Below, one piece after another: positions 41,562 through 50,015 of a DNA stretch of 64,000 nt. Below the pieces are notes generated by a model. It was not told where the DNA came from. It was given only the letters and a program-made list of their open reading frames with translations, and ran no database searches. The position numbers and the translations under genes were made by a program. The stretch comes from Nocardia sp. NBC_00508. Its GTDB lineage: Bacteria; Actinomycetota; Actinomycetes; Mycobacteriales; Mycobacteriaceae. Position 1 is the first letter of the stretch; each line of letters starts with the position of its first letter. Where the stretch lies: positions 6,076,001 to 6,140,000 of the forward strand of contig NZ_CP107852.1 in the NCBI RefSeq assembly GCF_036346875.1. Reading direction: 5' to 3'.

Positions 41562-42524
41562 ATGTTGAAGTCGTACAAACAGCTTTCCCGCTGGTACGGC
41601 GCATTGGAGCCGGAGACCGGTGCCCCGGAGGCAGATGGCGGAGCAGAGGCGAGCGCCATCACCCCTCCGGAAGACGACGGACCCGCGCGCTCCCGGCACT
41701 ACATTCGCGACGACAACGACGACAACGACGAGCCCCGGCAGCGCAGACCCGAAGACGTCCCGGCGGACCTGCCCGCGCAGCGCAGCGAATTCACCGGCGG
41801 CTGGTCGGATTGGGTGGCGAGCGGTCGGGCGCCCGGCCCCGACGACGACTACGTCGCACCGCGGCAGGCGGAGGTCGCACAGTTCCCGTGGGCCGGTGAC
41901 GAGTCCGACGACCGGGTCGAGCGACCGCGTCCACGCGTCTCGCGAGCCCTGCGCCAAGCCGCCCGCGAGCACCCCGCCACGCGCAGGGCCCGCATGCTGA
42001 TCATCGTGATCGCGGCGGTGCTGGTGCTGGCCGTGGCCGCCGTGTGCGTGCTGATGCTGGTGCGTTCGGCGGCCGATCCTGCCGCCGCGCCACGAGACTC
42101 GCGGGGGCCCGCGTCCGTGCAGCTCACCGTCGGCAGTGCCCAGGCGGCCGGTGCGGGCGCTTGCCCGACCGAACGCAGTGACGCGATCGTGCGCGGTGCG
42201 GAGGCGGGCGGGACGACCTCCGGGCCGGACGCCGTGCTGTTGTTCCAGTACGCGTACTACGTCGAACGGTCCGGGGAGCGAGCCAGGGCGGCGGTCGCGC
42301 CGGATGCCGCTGTCCAGCCCGCCTGGGTCATCCAACGGGGTATCGATACGGTCCCGGCGGGTACCACACATTGCGTGCGGATCGTGACGATCGGAGACCA
42401 CCGGTACTCCGTCGAGGTCACCGAATACCGGCCCGGCGGTGTGCCCGCCACGTACAACAGACAGATGGTCACCACCGCGGTGATCGACGGCCGCACCATG
42501 ATCACAGGTATCGCGGCCGGATAA
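41562..42524 (+). CDS. single-pass membrane protein at head of T4SS-like operon
   Basis: A 320-residue protein I do not recognise by family. Residues 1-145 are acidic, Arg/Pro-rich and probably disordered in the cytosol; a membrane helix spans about 147-169 (MLIIVIAAVLVLAVAAVCVL); the outer domain (about 175-320) ends RQMVTTAVIDGRTMITGIAA. The topology and sheet-rich outer domain recall VirB8/TcpC-like assembly proteins (inference). ATG 41562 has GGGGGA close upstream. It ends 16 nt before the ParA-like gene. Confidence 0.75.
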   Translation: MLKSYKQLSRWYGALEPETGAPEADGGAEASAITPPEDDGPARSRHYIRDDNDDNDEPRQRRPEDVPADLPAQRSEFTGGWSDWVASGRAPGPDDDYVAPRQAEVAQFPWAGDESDDRVERPRPRVSRALRQAAREHPATRRARMLIIVIAAVLVLAVAAVCVLMLVRSAADPAAAPRDSRGPASVQLTVGSAQAAGAGACPTERSDAIVRGAEAGGTTSGPDAVLLFQYAYYVERSGERARAAVAPDAAVQPAWVIQRGIDTVPAGTTHCVRIVTIGDHRYSVEVTEYRPGGVPATYNRQMVTTAVIDGRTMITGIAAG

Positions 42525-42540
42525 AAGGAGAGCAGAGGCG

Positions 42541-43416
42541 ATGGGAGAGGACTGGAGCCGCTGGCTCGACGAGACGCCCGGGGAGGGCGAATCGTCGAGC
42601 CAGCCGGTGCGCTCCAAGGCTCCGGTGGTGCGGTTGCGGCGCGGCAACGATGCGGGGGCCGAGGATCATCCGGCGCAGCGACCGATTCTGGTGGTCGGCG
42701 GGTGCGGCGGCGCGGGTACCACGACGACGGCGTTGGGTTTGGCGGGTGAGCTCGGCACGGGCGGGACGCCGACGGTCGCGGTGGACGCGACCTCGGCGGG
42801 TAGCGATCTCGCACTGCGCGGTGCGGACGAGCATCTGCACCCGATCAGCTTGCAGTCCTGGTTGTACGGGCGTGGGGCCGACGAGCCCGCGCCGTTGAAG
42901 GAATGCCTGTCGCGTGCGACGTCGGGCATCGGGCTGCTGTGGCGTGATGCCGCGCCGCTGCGCAGACGTGCGACTTACCTCACGGTCGCCCGCGCGGTGC
43001 GCGACGCGGGATACACCGCCGTCTACGACGGAGGACATCCGATTGCCGCCAGGCAACTGCTTCCCTTGCTCGATGACGCGGATGTGGCTCTGGTACTGAC
43101 GATTCCGGCCCGCAACGACGCAGCCAACCGGTTGCGGGTCGCGCTGGAATGGCTCGACGACCAGTTCGGCGACACCACCGAGGGGCATGACGGCGGCATC
43201 GTCGGTGACACCACCATCGTCGTCTCGCATCAGTACCCAGACGGGGATTCCCGGGTAGCGGATCATTTGCGAGAGCATCTCTCCGGGTGGGTCCGCGAAA
43301 TCAGGGAGATTCCGTACGATCCCCACCTCGCCCGTGGTGAACTCGTGCGGCACACCTCCCTGGCCGCCGAGACGCGCCGGGCATATGGGCGCCTGCTCGC
43401 CGGGGTGGCATCATGA
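42541..43416 (+). CDS. ParA/MinD-like P-loop protein with degenerate Walker A
   Basis: A 291-residue SIMIBI-type protein. After an acidic leader of about 45 residues, strand 1 and the P-loop read ILVVGGCGGAGTTTTALGLA (about 48-67). This aligns with the deviant Walker A KGGxGKTT, but both lysines are absent. Later elements are ParA-like (VAVDATSAGSD, AVYDGGHPIAAR, LVLTIPARNDA, TTIVVSHQYPDG). ATP hydrolysis is therefore doubtful. ParA/TadZ-like proteins position secretion or conjugation machines at poles. The stop overlaps the next ATG (ATGA, 43413). Confidence 0.78.
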   Translation: MGEDWSRWLDETPGEGESSSQPVRSKAPVVRLRRGNDAGAEDHPAQRPILVVGGCGGAGTTTTALGLAGELGTGGTPTVAVDATSAGSDLALRGADEHLHPISLQSWLYGRGADEPAPLKECLSRATSGIGLLWRDAAPLRRRATYLTVARAVRDAGYTAVYDGGHPIAARQLLPLLDDADVALVLTIPARNDAANRLRVALEWLDDQFGDTTEGHDGGIVGDTTIVVSHQYPDGDSRVADHLREHLSGWVREIREIPYDPHLARGELVRHTSLAAETRRAYGRLLAGVAS

Positions 43417-44075
43417 CCGCCGCCATGATTTTTCCCCGTCAGCCCGATCCCGCGCCCGCCGGTGTGATCGCACCGCCGGAGGCCCGCCGCGCCGCCATCT
43501 GGGACCGGCCGGTGCCCGGCGTCGGCCGGGCACCGCTGGTCTGGCTGCTGGGTGTGCACGGCGGTGCGGGAGCCAGTACCCTCGCGCATGTGCTTGCGCC
43601 CGCGGCGGATTCGGGCCGCCGCTGGCCCGGCGTCTTCGACCGCGAAAGCCCTTTCGTCGTCCTCGTCGCCAGGGAGACCATCGCCGGTCTGTCCCGTGCA
43701 CACGACCTTCTGCGCCAACATCTTTCGGGCTTCGCAGGGCTGTCCGAGGTGCTCGGCCTGATCACCGTCGCCGCGCGCCCCGGCAGGATGGCGCCCGAGA
43801 TCCGCCGCTACCGGGACGTGGTCGGCTCACTGGCCGGGCAGGTGTGGCAGGTGCCGTGGTATGAGGAATGGACGCTGGTCGAACCGGAGCAGCTTCCGGT
43901 GTGGTCGCCCGGCGATCCGCTGCCACCGAAGAAACGCAAGCTCGATCTGCTGGAGGAAGTCCCGCTCGATGTCCGGGAGCTCGGGGCCGACATCGTCGCG
44001 GCCGCTCGGACGGCACTGGAGGAGGCCACCTTCGACCGCCAGGTTCCCGATCTCAGGAAGCCGTCCGATCAGTGA
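43413..44075 (+). CDS. DUF6668-like P-loop-derived protein
   Basis: A 220-residue cytosolic protein with WLLGVHGGAGASTLAHVLA near residue 45, the hallmark of DUF6668 proteins that accompany actinobacterial conjugation genes. The loop resembles GGxGxST but again lacks the Walker lysine. The rest includes VVLVARETIAGLSRAHDLLR and a KKRKLDLLEE segment. It is translationally coupled to the ParA-like gene, so the two degenerate P-loop proteins may work as a pair (inference). Function unknown. Confidence 0.75.
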   Translation: MTAAMIFPRQPDPAPAGVIAPPEARRAAIWDRPVPGVGRAPLVWLLGVHGGAGASTLAHVLAPAADSGRRWPGVFDRESPFVVLVARETIAGLSRAHDLLRQHLSGFAGLSEVLGLITVAARPGRMAPEIRRYRDVVGSLAGQVWQVPWYEEWTLVEPEQLPVWSPGDPLPPKKRKLDLLEEVPLDVRELGADIVAAARTALEEATFDRQVPDLRKPSDQ

Positions 44076-44126
44076 ACGTACGCATCGAATCGGCGACAAC
44101 ACACCACTATTCGAGAAAGGCACCCG

Positions 44127-44423
44127 ATGAGCATGATCCTCCTCGCCGTGCAGGACACGTACGGCACCGTACTCGCGCAAGTCGGTAATCCGACGCCCGA
44201 GGCGCCTCCTGGCTCGGAGAAGATCCTGCAGCTGGTGCGGTACCTCACCTGGTTCGTCCTGTTGTCCGGGATCTGCGGCATCACCTACGCGGGCGGCAGG
44301 TTCGCGTGGGAGAAGTGGACCGGTGGTGGTCTCGAGTCGCCGAAGATGGTGGCGGGAGCGATGATCGGCGGCGTGGTCGCCACCAGCGCGGGCACCATCA
44401 TGAACGCCGTCATCGGCACCTGA
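44127..44423 (+). CDS. VirB2/TrbC-like small membrane protein 1
   Basis: A 98-residue protein with two hydrophobic helices (about 34-56, YLTWFVLLSGICGITYAGGR, and about 72-95, VAGAMIGGVVATSAGTIMNA) separated by a short charged loop. Length, topology and its place ahead of the channel and ATPase genes fit a VirB2/TrbC-type pilin or small channel subunit. GAAAGG precedes ATG 44127; ATG 44133 is an alternative. The stop shares a base with the next ATG (TGATG). Confidence 0.7.
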   Translation: MSMILLAVQDTYGTVLAQVGNPTPEAPPGSEKILQLVRYLTWFVLLSGICGITYAGGRFAWEKWTGGGLESPKMVAGAMIGGVVATSAGTIMNAVIGT

Positions 44424-44707
44424 TGGTCGCGATGAGTGCCGTGCAGATCCCGGCCGCCCAGGTACTGGCGTACAAGAGGATGCCCGCCGAGGTCCTCGCA
44501 CCGCTGATGCAGCTGCTGAACTGGCTACTGTGGTTCGTACTGCTGGTATGCCTGGCCTGGATGATCGTGTCGGCGGGAAAGCTGTGGTTGACCTTCCGCA
44601 GTGATCTGGCCATGAACGACGCCTCGCACGGCGTGCTGATGAGCCTGCTGGGTGCTGTGGTGGCGAGCACGGCGTCGGGGATCGCCCTGGCGTTCCTGCC
44701 CGCGTGA
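44423..44707 (+). CDS. VirB2/TrbC-like small membrane protein 2
   Basis: A 94-residue companion with the same two-helix layout (LLNWLLWFVLLVCLAWMIVS and VLMSLLGAVVASTASGIALA). The helix 2 pattern GAVVASTASGI parallels GGVVATSAGTI in the preceding protein, which suggests duplication. ATG 44423 overlaps the previous stop; ATG 44432 is possible. Probably a second small subunit of the same membrane complex. Confidence 0.7.
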   Translation: MVAMSAVQIPAAQVLAYKRMPAEVLAPLMQLLNWLLWFVLLVCLAWMIVSAGKLWLTFRSDLAMNDASHGVLMSLLGAVVASTASGIALAFLPA

Positions 44708-44738
44708 GCCGCCGGAGCGGGATGGGGACGACGCGGGA

Positions 44739-45395
44739 ATGATTTCCACGGTAATGCGGCCGACAGACTCCGCGGTACGGCGGTGCGAGCTCCGCCTGCC
44801 TGCGGCCGGATTCGTCGGTGCCGCGCTGCTGGTGGCGGCGGTCGGATGCGGGGGTGGTGACGACACGGCGGGACCGGACCTGACCGCGGTCCCGACCAAC
44901 GTTCGCTGGCAGCCGTTCCAAGGCGTGCCGCTGCCGGTCACCGACCAGGGGCCGAAGTCGACAGCTGACGGCGCGGCAACCGGTTTCGAGCATTCGCCGC
45001 GCGGCGCGGGCGTCGCCGCATTGACGCACTCCGTGCGGTTGGCGGTGGCCGCAGACACCCAGTGGGCGAAAGTGGCGGCGCAGGAACTGGTTCCGGGCCC
45101 CGCCAAGGACGAGTGGGTGACCAATCGGGTGCAGCTGTCGATCACCGGCCCGGCGAGCGCCGAGTTCGCGCCCCGGCTGCTCGGCTACAAGATCACCGGC
45201 TACACCGGACAGAGCTCCACCGTCGATGTGTACACCGAGTATTCCGATCGCTCCAAGGCGGTGCACCACACTGCCGTCGAGTGGTTCGGCGACGACTGGA
45301 GATTACGACTGCCCGACCCGGGCTCAGCCGTACGACCCATTGACTCGATCGACGCATTACCCACTGACATCGTGAGATTGGAGGCACCGACGTGA
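44739..45395 (+). CDS. anchored periplasmic T4SS-like protein A (possible lipoprotein)
   Basis: A 218-residue exported protein. A hydrophobic N-terminus (FVGAALLVAAVGCGGG) may be a lipoprotein signal, though the lipobox VGC is not ideal, or an uncleaved anchor. The outer domain has GPKSTADGAATGFEHSPRGA then AALTHSVRLAVAAD, the same module as in the next two proteins. It ends in a VDVYTEYSDR strand and WRLRLP, an NTF2/VirB8-like arrangement (inference). The stop overlaps the next GTG (GTGA, 45392). Confidence 0.72.
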   Translation: MISTVMRPTDSAVRRCELRLPAAGFVGAALLVAAVGCGGGDDTAGPDLTAVPTNVRWQPFQGVPLPVTDQGPKSTADGAATGFEHSPRGAGVAALTHSVRLAVAADTQWAKVAAQELVPGPAKDEWVTNRVQLSITGPASAEFAPRLLGYKITGYTGQSSTVDVYTEYSDRSKAVHHTAVEWFGDDWRLRLPDPGSAVRPIDSIDALPTDIVRLEAPT

Positions 45396-46204
45396 GCGAC
45401 AAAGAGTCGTACGCGCGCGACCGTGTCTCCTTCGGTGTCGTCGCCTCTGCCGCCGTGCTCGCACTCATCGTGGTGGTCGGCATCTTCGTCTTCGTCGGCC
45501 GCGACGATCAAGGCGTCGGCGGCGGTCCCGCCGTCACGGAAGGTTCCGGCGGCACCGGGTTCGCCGGACCGGAAGTGGACATCCTGGGCAGGCGCGTCGA
45601 CATTCCGAACAACGCCGCCGGACAACCGCTTTCGCAGGATCCGTCGCGGCAGCACAAGCCGACCGACCCGGACTGGCTGACCGCGGCGCCGGAGGGCACC
45701 ACCGAGCCGCACGGTTGGCAGCGGGTGTACGGCGCTTCGGTGCCCTTCTCCACGTCCGACGGGCCCACGCGCATCGAGGACGACTTGGCCGTCGGGTACT
45801 CGCACACCCCGCAGGGGGCGGTGCTGGCGGCGGCCCAGATCACCTACCGGCTCAACGCCCGCCCCGCCGATCGCGACCTGTACGTGCGGCAGGTCCGGGT
45901 GTCCGCTCAGCAGATCGCCGCCTACGACAAGGCGCTGGCCGACGACCGCCTGCCGGAGCAGCAGCCGGAGAAGGTGACCCGCTACTTCGTCGCCTCCGAC
46001 GCGTTCAAGGTCGACGATTACGCCGACGATCTCGCCATCGTCCGCTTGGCCACCAGGGGGCCGGTGGTGGACGGCAAACAGTTGTGGGCCGCGACTCGCT
46101 TGGTCATGGTGTGGGACGCGGGTGATTGGCGCTTGAAGCCTTCGACGTCCAACAACGCGCAGACGGAGTATCTCGAGTCGCTGGGGGGGTGGACGAAGTG
46201 GTGA
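45392..46204 (+). CDS. anchored periplasmic T4SS-like protein B
   Basis: A 270-residue protein with a short cytosolic start and a membrane helix (about 15-36, VASAAVLALIVVVGIFVFVG). The outer part has ILGRRVDIPNNAAG, GWQRVYGASVPFSTSDGPTR, the module VGYSHTPQGAVLAAAQITYR and an ending ESLGGWTKW. It is a clear paralogue of the next gene, with the same landmarks in order. The GTG start and the stop both overlap neighbours by 4 nt. Likely a VirB8-like scaffold subunit (inference). Confidence 0.75.
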   Translation: MSDKESYARDRVSFGVVASAAVLALIVVVGIFVFVGRDDQGVGGGPAVTEGSGGTGFAGPEVDILGRRVDIPNNAAGQPLSQDPSRQHKPTDPDWLTAAPEGTTEPHGWQRVYGASVPFSTSDGPTRIEDDLAVGYSHTPQGAVLAAAQITYRLNARPADRDLYVRQVRVSAQQIAAYDKALADDRLPEQQPEKVTRYFVASDAFKVDDYADDLAIVRLATRGPVVDGKQLWAATRLVMVWDAGDWRLKPSTSNNAQTEYLESLGGWTKW

Positions 46205-47049
46205 CCACGCGAGGATCCGGTCGTCCGCGGCTGGCGTTGCTCGGCGCGGGCGCGGTGCTCAGCGTCGCGCTCGCCGCGGTGGTCACAGTTGTCGCCACGC
46301 GGGACAACGCATCCGGTGAGGAGCAGGTCTCCAGGACCGGCACCGCGTCGGCCAGTGCAGTGGGAGGACCGTCTGCGGTCCCCGCCGCCGCGGTATTCGG
46401 CAATCCCGAGACCGACATGTTCGGCCGACGCGTCGATGTCCCGGTCGGCGCGGCAGGTACCGCTCTGCCACAGAATCCGAACCAGCGGCAGCAACCGGGA
46501 ACGCCGGGATGGACCGCCGCCGCGCCGGCGCCATCGAACGGCGAAGGGGTGTGGCAGCGGATATTCGGCGGTCCGGTCGTGCGCTTCTCGACCTCCGACG
46601 GACCGTCCCGGATCGACGGTTCCGCCGCGGTGGGATTCGCGCACACGCCGCAAGGCGCCGCACTGGCCGCCGAACAGATCTACTGGCGGACCAACGCCAA
46701 TCCCAAGGATCGTGGTCTGCTGGTCGGTCTGGTCGACGTGACGCCGCAGTATCTGGCCGACTACGACCGGCTGGTCGCCGAGGGCAAGGTGTCCGACCGT
46801 CTGCCCGACAAACTCCGGCCCTTGTTGTTCGCGTCGGATGCCTTCCGAATCGAAAGCTATGCAGATGATTTCGCGAAAGTGCAGTTTGCGAGAAAGGCTC
46901 GAGAAACAGTTGATGGCCAACCAACATGGGTGGGCATGCGCCTGGCGGTCATGTGGCGAGACGGAGATTGGAAGCTCACCACGGTGACCGGCGACGAACG
47001 AGTGCAGATCGAGTCCCTGCGGAGCATCGAGGGGTGGACACAATGGTGA
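46201..47049 (+). CDS. anchored periplasmic T4SS-like protein C (paralogue of B)
   Basis: A 282-residue paralogue of the previous protein: membrane helix about 13-34, MFGRRVDVPVGAAG, WQRIFGGPVVRFSTSDGPSR, VGFAHTPQGAALAAEQIYWR and the ending RSIEGWTQW. Tandem duplication within the operon is therefore evident. The stretch 46845-46930 is noticeably richer in A and T than the rest of the operon. GTG 46201 overlaps the preceding stop; GTG 46198 is an alternative. Confidence 0.75.
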   Translation: MTTRGSGRPRLALLGAGAVLSVALAAVVTVVATRDNASGEEQVSRTGTASASAVGGPSAVPAAAVFGNPETDMFGRRVDVPVGAAGTALPQNPNQRQQPGTPGWTAAAPAPSNGEGVWQRIFGGPVVRFSTSDGPSRIDGSAAVGFAHTPQGAALAAEQIYWRTNANPKDRGLLVGLVDVTPQYLADYDRLVAEGKVSDRLPDKLRPLLFASDAFRIESYADDFAKVQFARKARETVDGQPTWVGMRLAVMWRDGDWKLTTVTGDERVQIESLRSIEGWTQW

Positions 47050-48521
47050 GGCGGATAGTCACAATATTCGCGGTCATCTTCACGGTGATGATCGCGACGC
47101 CGACCGTGGCCTACGGCCAGACCTACGGTTTCGACGAGACGTGCAACGAAATCCACGACACGCTCGACAATGTGGGACTGCCCGGCATCTCCCTCGGTGA
47201 CGCGGCCTCCGCCGCGTGCAAGGCGGGAAATGCCGCCTCGCATCCCGGTCAGGCGGCGACGGCGGTCAAAGACAAGGCCTGGGACTCGACCTTCGGCAAG
47301 GTGGTCGACTCACTGATGAACGGCCTCGGCCAGGCCATCATCCTGGCGTTGACCTTTTGGATGAAGGTGCCCAACGAGGCGGTCAGCGATTCGGGCTCGC
47401 TGTTCACGAAGATCAACGACTACACCTATCAGGCGCAGATCCTGCTGCTGATCGCGTCGGTGATCATTTCCGGCGCGCGACTGGCCGAGGCCAGACGCGG
47501 AGCCGTGATGAACGAGGCGGCCGAGTCGTTCCGGATGTTCACCCGGGTGGTGTTCAGCTCGTGGATGCTGGGCGCGGTGATCGTGGCCGGCACTCAGGCC
47601 TCGGATCGCTTCGCGGAGTGGATCATCAACGACTCGACCAACGGAAATGCCAAGGATCTCGCCGAGCTGATGGTGAAAACCAGCAAGCTGCAAGCCTTTT
47701 CCCCAGGCCTCGTGCTGATCATCGCGATCGTGGGCCTGCTCGGCGCGCTGGCGCAGATCGTGCTCGCCATCGTCCGTCAGGGCCTGCTGGTGATCGCGGC
47801 CGGAGTGCTGCCGCTGGCGGCGGCGGCATCCGGCATGAACATGGGCAAGCAGTCCTATCAGAAGCTGATCGGCTGGATCATCGCCTTCATGCTGTGGAAG
47901 CCGGTGGCGGCGATCGTCTACATGATCGCCTTCACCACGGCGGGCCACGTCGACTCGCTCACCCCGACCGGCGGCCTGCCCGACGGTGAACAGGCCCAGC
48001 GCATGCTGGTCGCGATCGTGCTGCTGTGCAGCGTCGCGTTCGTGTTGCCCGCGCTGATGCGGCTGGTCACCCCGGCCGTCGCGATCGTCGGTAGCGGTGG
48101 TTCCGGCCTCACCGCGACCGGCGGCACCCTGCTCGCGGTGGCGGGCCTGGGAGCCATGGGTACCAAGGCCGTTGGCGTCAAGGGCGCCGCGGCGCCGGGT
48201 AACGCGGGTTACGTGAGCGGCAGCGGGACCGGGCCGCGGCCGGGCGGTCCTGGCGGGCCGCGTGGCGGCGGCGTGCCGCGGCCCACCACGCCCCGCGGTG
48301 GCGGTGGCGGTGGCGGTCAGGGCGGCGCGGCACCGCGCGCCTCCGGACCTGCGGGCGCGGCCGGAGTAGCGTCCGGATCGGCCAGGACGGCAGGCCGGAT
48401 CGGCGCGGCGCGCGCCGCGAGCGGCGGGCTGAACCGGGCCGAGCAAGCCATGGGTGACGTCGCGGGCGACCGCTGGACGAACCGTTCACCCGACCTCGGG
48501 AGGAGCACCATTCCGCGATGA
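47043..48521 (+). CDS. TrbL/VirB6-like polytopic membrane protein
   Basis: A 492-residue membrane protein with an N-terminal signal-like helix, then five to six hydrophobic helices between about 100 and 390 (for example IILALTFWMKV, ILLLIASVIISGARLAEARR, LVLIIAIVGLLGALAQIVLA, LIGWIIAFMLWKPVAAIVYM). A long Gly/Pro/Arg/Ala-rich cytosolic tail makes up the last about 110 residues. This matches TrbL/VirB6-type inner-membrane channel subunits of type IV secretion systems. ATG 47043 overlaps the previous stop by 7 nt; GTG 47046 would give the usual 4-nt overlap. The stop overlaps the next ATG. Confidence 0.82.
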   Translation: MVRRIVTIFAVIFTVMIATPTVAYGQTYGFDETCNEIHDTLDNVGLPGISLGDAASAACKAGNAASHPGQAATAVKDKAWDSTFGKVVDSLMNGLGQAIILALTFWMKVPNEAVSDSGSLFTKINDYTYQAQILLLIASVIISGARLAEARRGAVMNEAAESFRMFTRVVFSSWMLGAVIVAGTQASDRFAEWIINDSTNGNAKDLAELMVKTSKLQAFSPGLVLIIAIVGLLGALAQIVLAIVRQGLLVIAAGVLPLAAAASGMNMGKQSYQKLIGWIIAFMLWKPVAAIVYMIAFTTAGHVDSLTPTGGLPDGEQAQRMLVAIVLLCSVAFVLPALMRLVTPAVAIVGSGGSGLTATGGTLLAVAGLGAMGTKAVGVKGAAAPGNAGYVSGSGTGPRPGGPGGPRGGGVPRPTTPRGGGGGGGQGGAAPRASGPAGAAGVASGSARTAGRIGAARAASGGLNRAEQAMGDVAGDRWTNRSPDLGRSTIPR

Positions 48522-50008
48522 CAGTCACCGACACCTACGAGCGGCGCTCGTACGGGCTCTGGCAGAAGCCGCGCAGCGCGGGTCTTTTCGGCCTGCGCTG
48601 GGAAGAGACCGTGCTCGGCTTCGCGGTCGTGATCACGGCGCTGATCACCGCGATGGTCGGCGGCTTCCAGTGGGGTCTGATCGTCGGCGGCACGGGCGTC
48701 GTCGTGATGGTCCCCCTGGTGTGGCGGACCGGAGGTCGTTCGGGTTATGAGACGGGATTGATGATGTTCAACTGGATGCGCTCGCGCAGTCGCGGCGAGC
48801 ATGTGTACCGCGGTGGCCGCTTCTCCCGGATCCCCGGCGGCGTCACCCGATTGCCGGGACTGCTGGCGCCCTCCAAGCTCTACGAGGGCATCGACGCGGG
48901 CGGCTACAGCTTCGGCATGATCCACCTGCCGCAATTCGCGCAGTACACGGTGGTGCTGCGGGCCTGGCCGCAAGGCCATGAGGCGGTGGACCAACCCGTG
49001 ATCGACCGATGGGTGTCGGCGTGGGGCACCTTCCTGGCCTCGGTCGGCCAGACCAGCGACATCGTCGCCGTCGTTCCGGTCATCGACACCGTGCCGGAGA
49101 CCGGAAACCGTTTGCTCACCGAGGTTTCCACGATCACCAGGCCGGAGGCGCCGGAACTGGCCCAGCAGGTGATGTACGAGCTGGCCACCGAACTGCCGCA
49201 GGAGCGGGTGCAGCTGCTGCCGCGCGTGGCGATCACGTTCAAGGCCACCACCGCCGAGCGCCGCAAGAACCCGGCGGAGGAGGCCGTCGAGATCGGCCGC
49301 CGCCTTCCCGGCATCTGCGCCGCGCTGGCCGAGGCCGGTGTGCGCGCGCAACCGATGTCGGCCGACGAGGTGATCGCGTTCATCCGGCGCAGCTACGACC
49401 CTGCCTCGCAGGCCGATCTGGAAGTCGCCGCGGGCGAACCCGAAGGGCACGGCCTGGATTGGGCGGACGCGGGTCCGGTGTCCCATGACGAGAAGTGGGA
49501 TCACCTGGTGCACGACGGTGGCCGGTCGGTCACCTGGGAGATGGACGCGGCGCCGGAGGGCGCGGTCGACGAGCGGGTGCTGCAGCGGTTGCTCGCGCCG
49601 AATCCCGAAGTCCCGCGGAAACGTATCGCGATCGTGTACCGTCCGCACTCAGCCGCCGACGCCGCCGAAATCGTCGACGACGATTTCAAGAACGCGCTGG
49701 TGGCCCAACAGAGCGAACGCGGGGTCGTGTCCGCGGCGGCGACGCTGCGAGTGGGCGCGACCCAGCAGGCCCGCGAGGAGCAGGCCAGGGGTCACGGTGT
49801 GACCCGCTTCGGGGCGCTGGTGACCATCACCGAGCCACTGCGCGGTGACCTGCCGCGCATCGAAGCCATCACGCGCGACCTGTCGACCCAGGCGCGCTTG
49901 AAGATTCGGCGGTGTTACCGCTACCAGGCGGCGGCCTTCGCGGCTTCGCTCGGTTGCGGGGTGATCCTGCCGGAGCATGCGACTATTCCGAAGGCACTGG
50001 CGGGGTGA
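48518..50008 (+). CDS. SCO6880-family (PrgI-type) conjugation protein
   Basis: A 496-residue protein with two close N-terminal helices (about 30-70, VLGFAVVITALITAMVGGFQ and WGLIVGGTGVVVMVPLVW). A large cytosolic domain containing YVVLRAWPQG-like strands (QYTVVLRAWPQGHEAVDQ) and ELPQERVQLLPRVAITFKAT follows. This is the SCO6880 family, which in actinobacterial systems replaces VirB3 and the N-terminal half of VirB4. It lies directly before the VirB4 ATPase, as expected. Confidence 0.87.
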   Translation: MTVTDTYERRSYGLWQKPRSAGLFGLRWEETVLGFAVVITALITAMVGGFQWGLIVGGTGVVVMVPLVWRTGGRSGYETGLMMFNWMRSRSRGEHVYRGGRFSRIPGGVTRLPGLLAPSKLYEGIDAGGYSFGMIHLPQFAQYTVVLRAWPQGHEAVDQPVIDRWVSAWGTFLASVGQTSDIVAVVPVIDTVPETGNRLLTEVSTITRPEAPELAQQVMYELATELPQERVQLLPRVAITFKATTAERRKNPAEEAVEIGRRLPGICAALAEAGVRAQPMSADEVIAFIRRSYDPASQADLEVAAGEPEGHGLDWADAGPVSHDEKWDHLVHDGGRSVTWEMDAAPEGAVDERVLQRLLAPNPEVPRKRIAIVYRPHSAADAAEIVDDDFKNALVAQQSERGVVSAAATLRVGATQQAREEQARGHGVTRFGALVTITEPLRGDLPRIEAITRDLSTQARLKIRRCYRYQAAAFAASLGCGVILPEHATIPKALAG

Positions 50009-50015
50009 GCGATTC

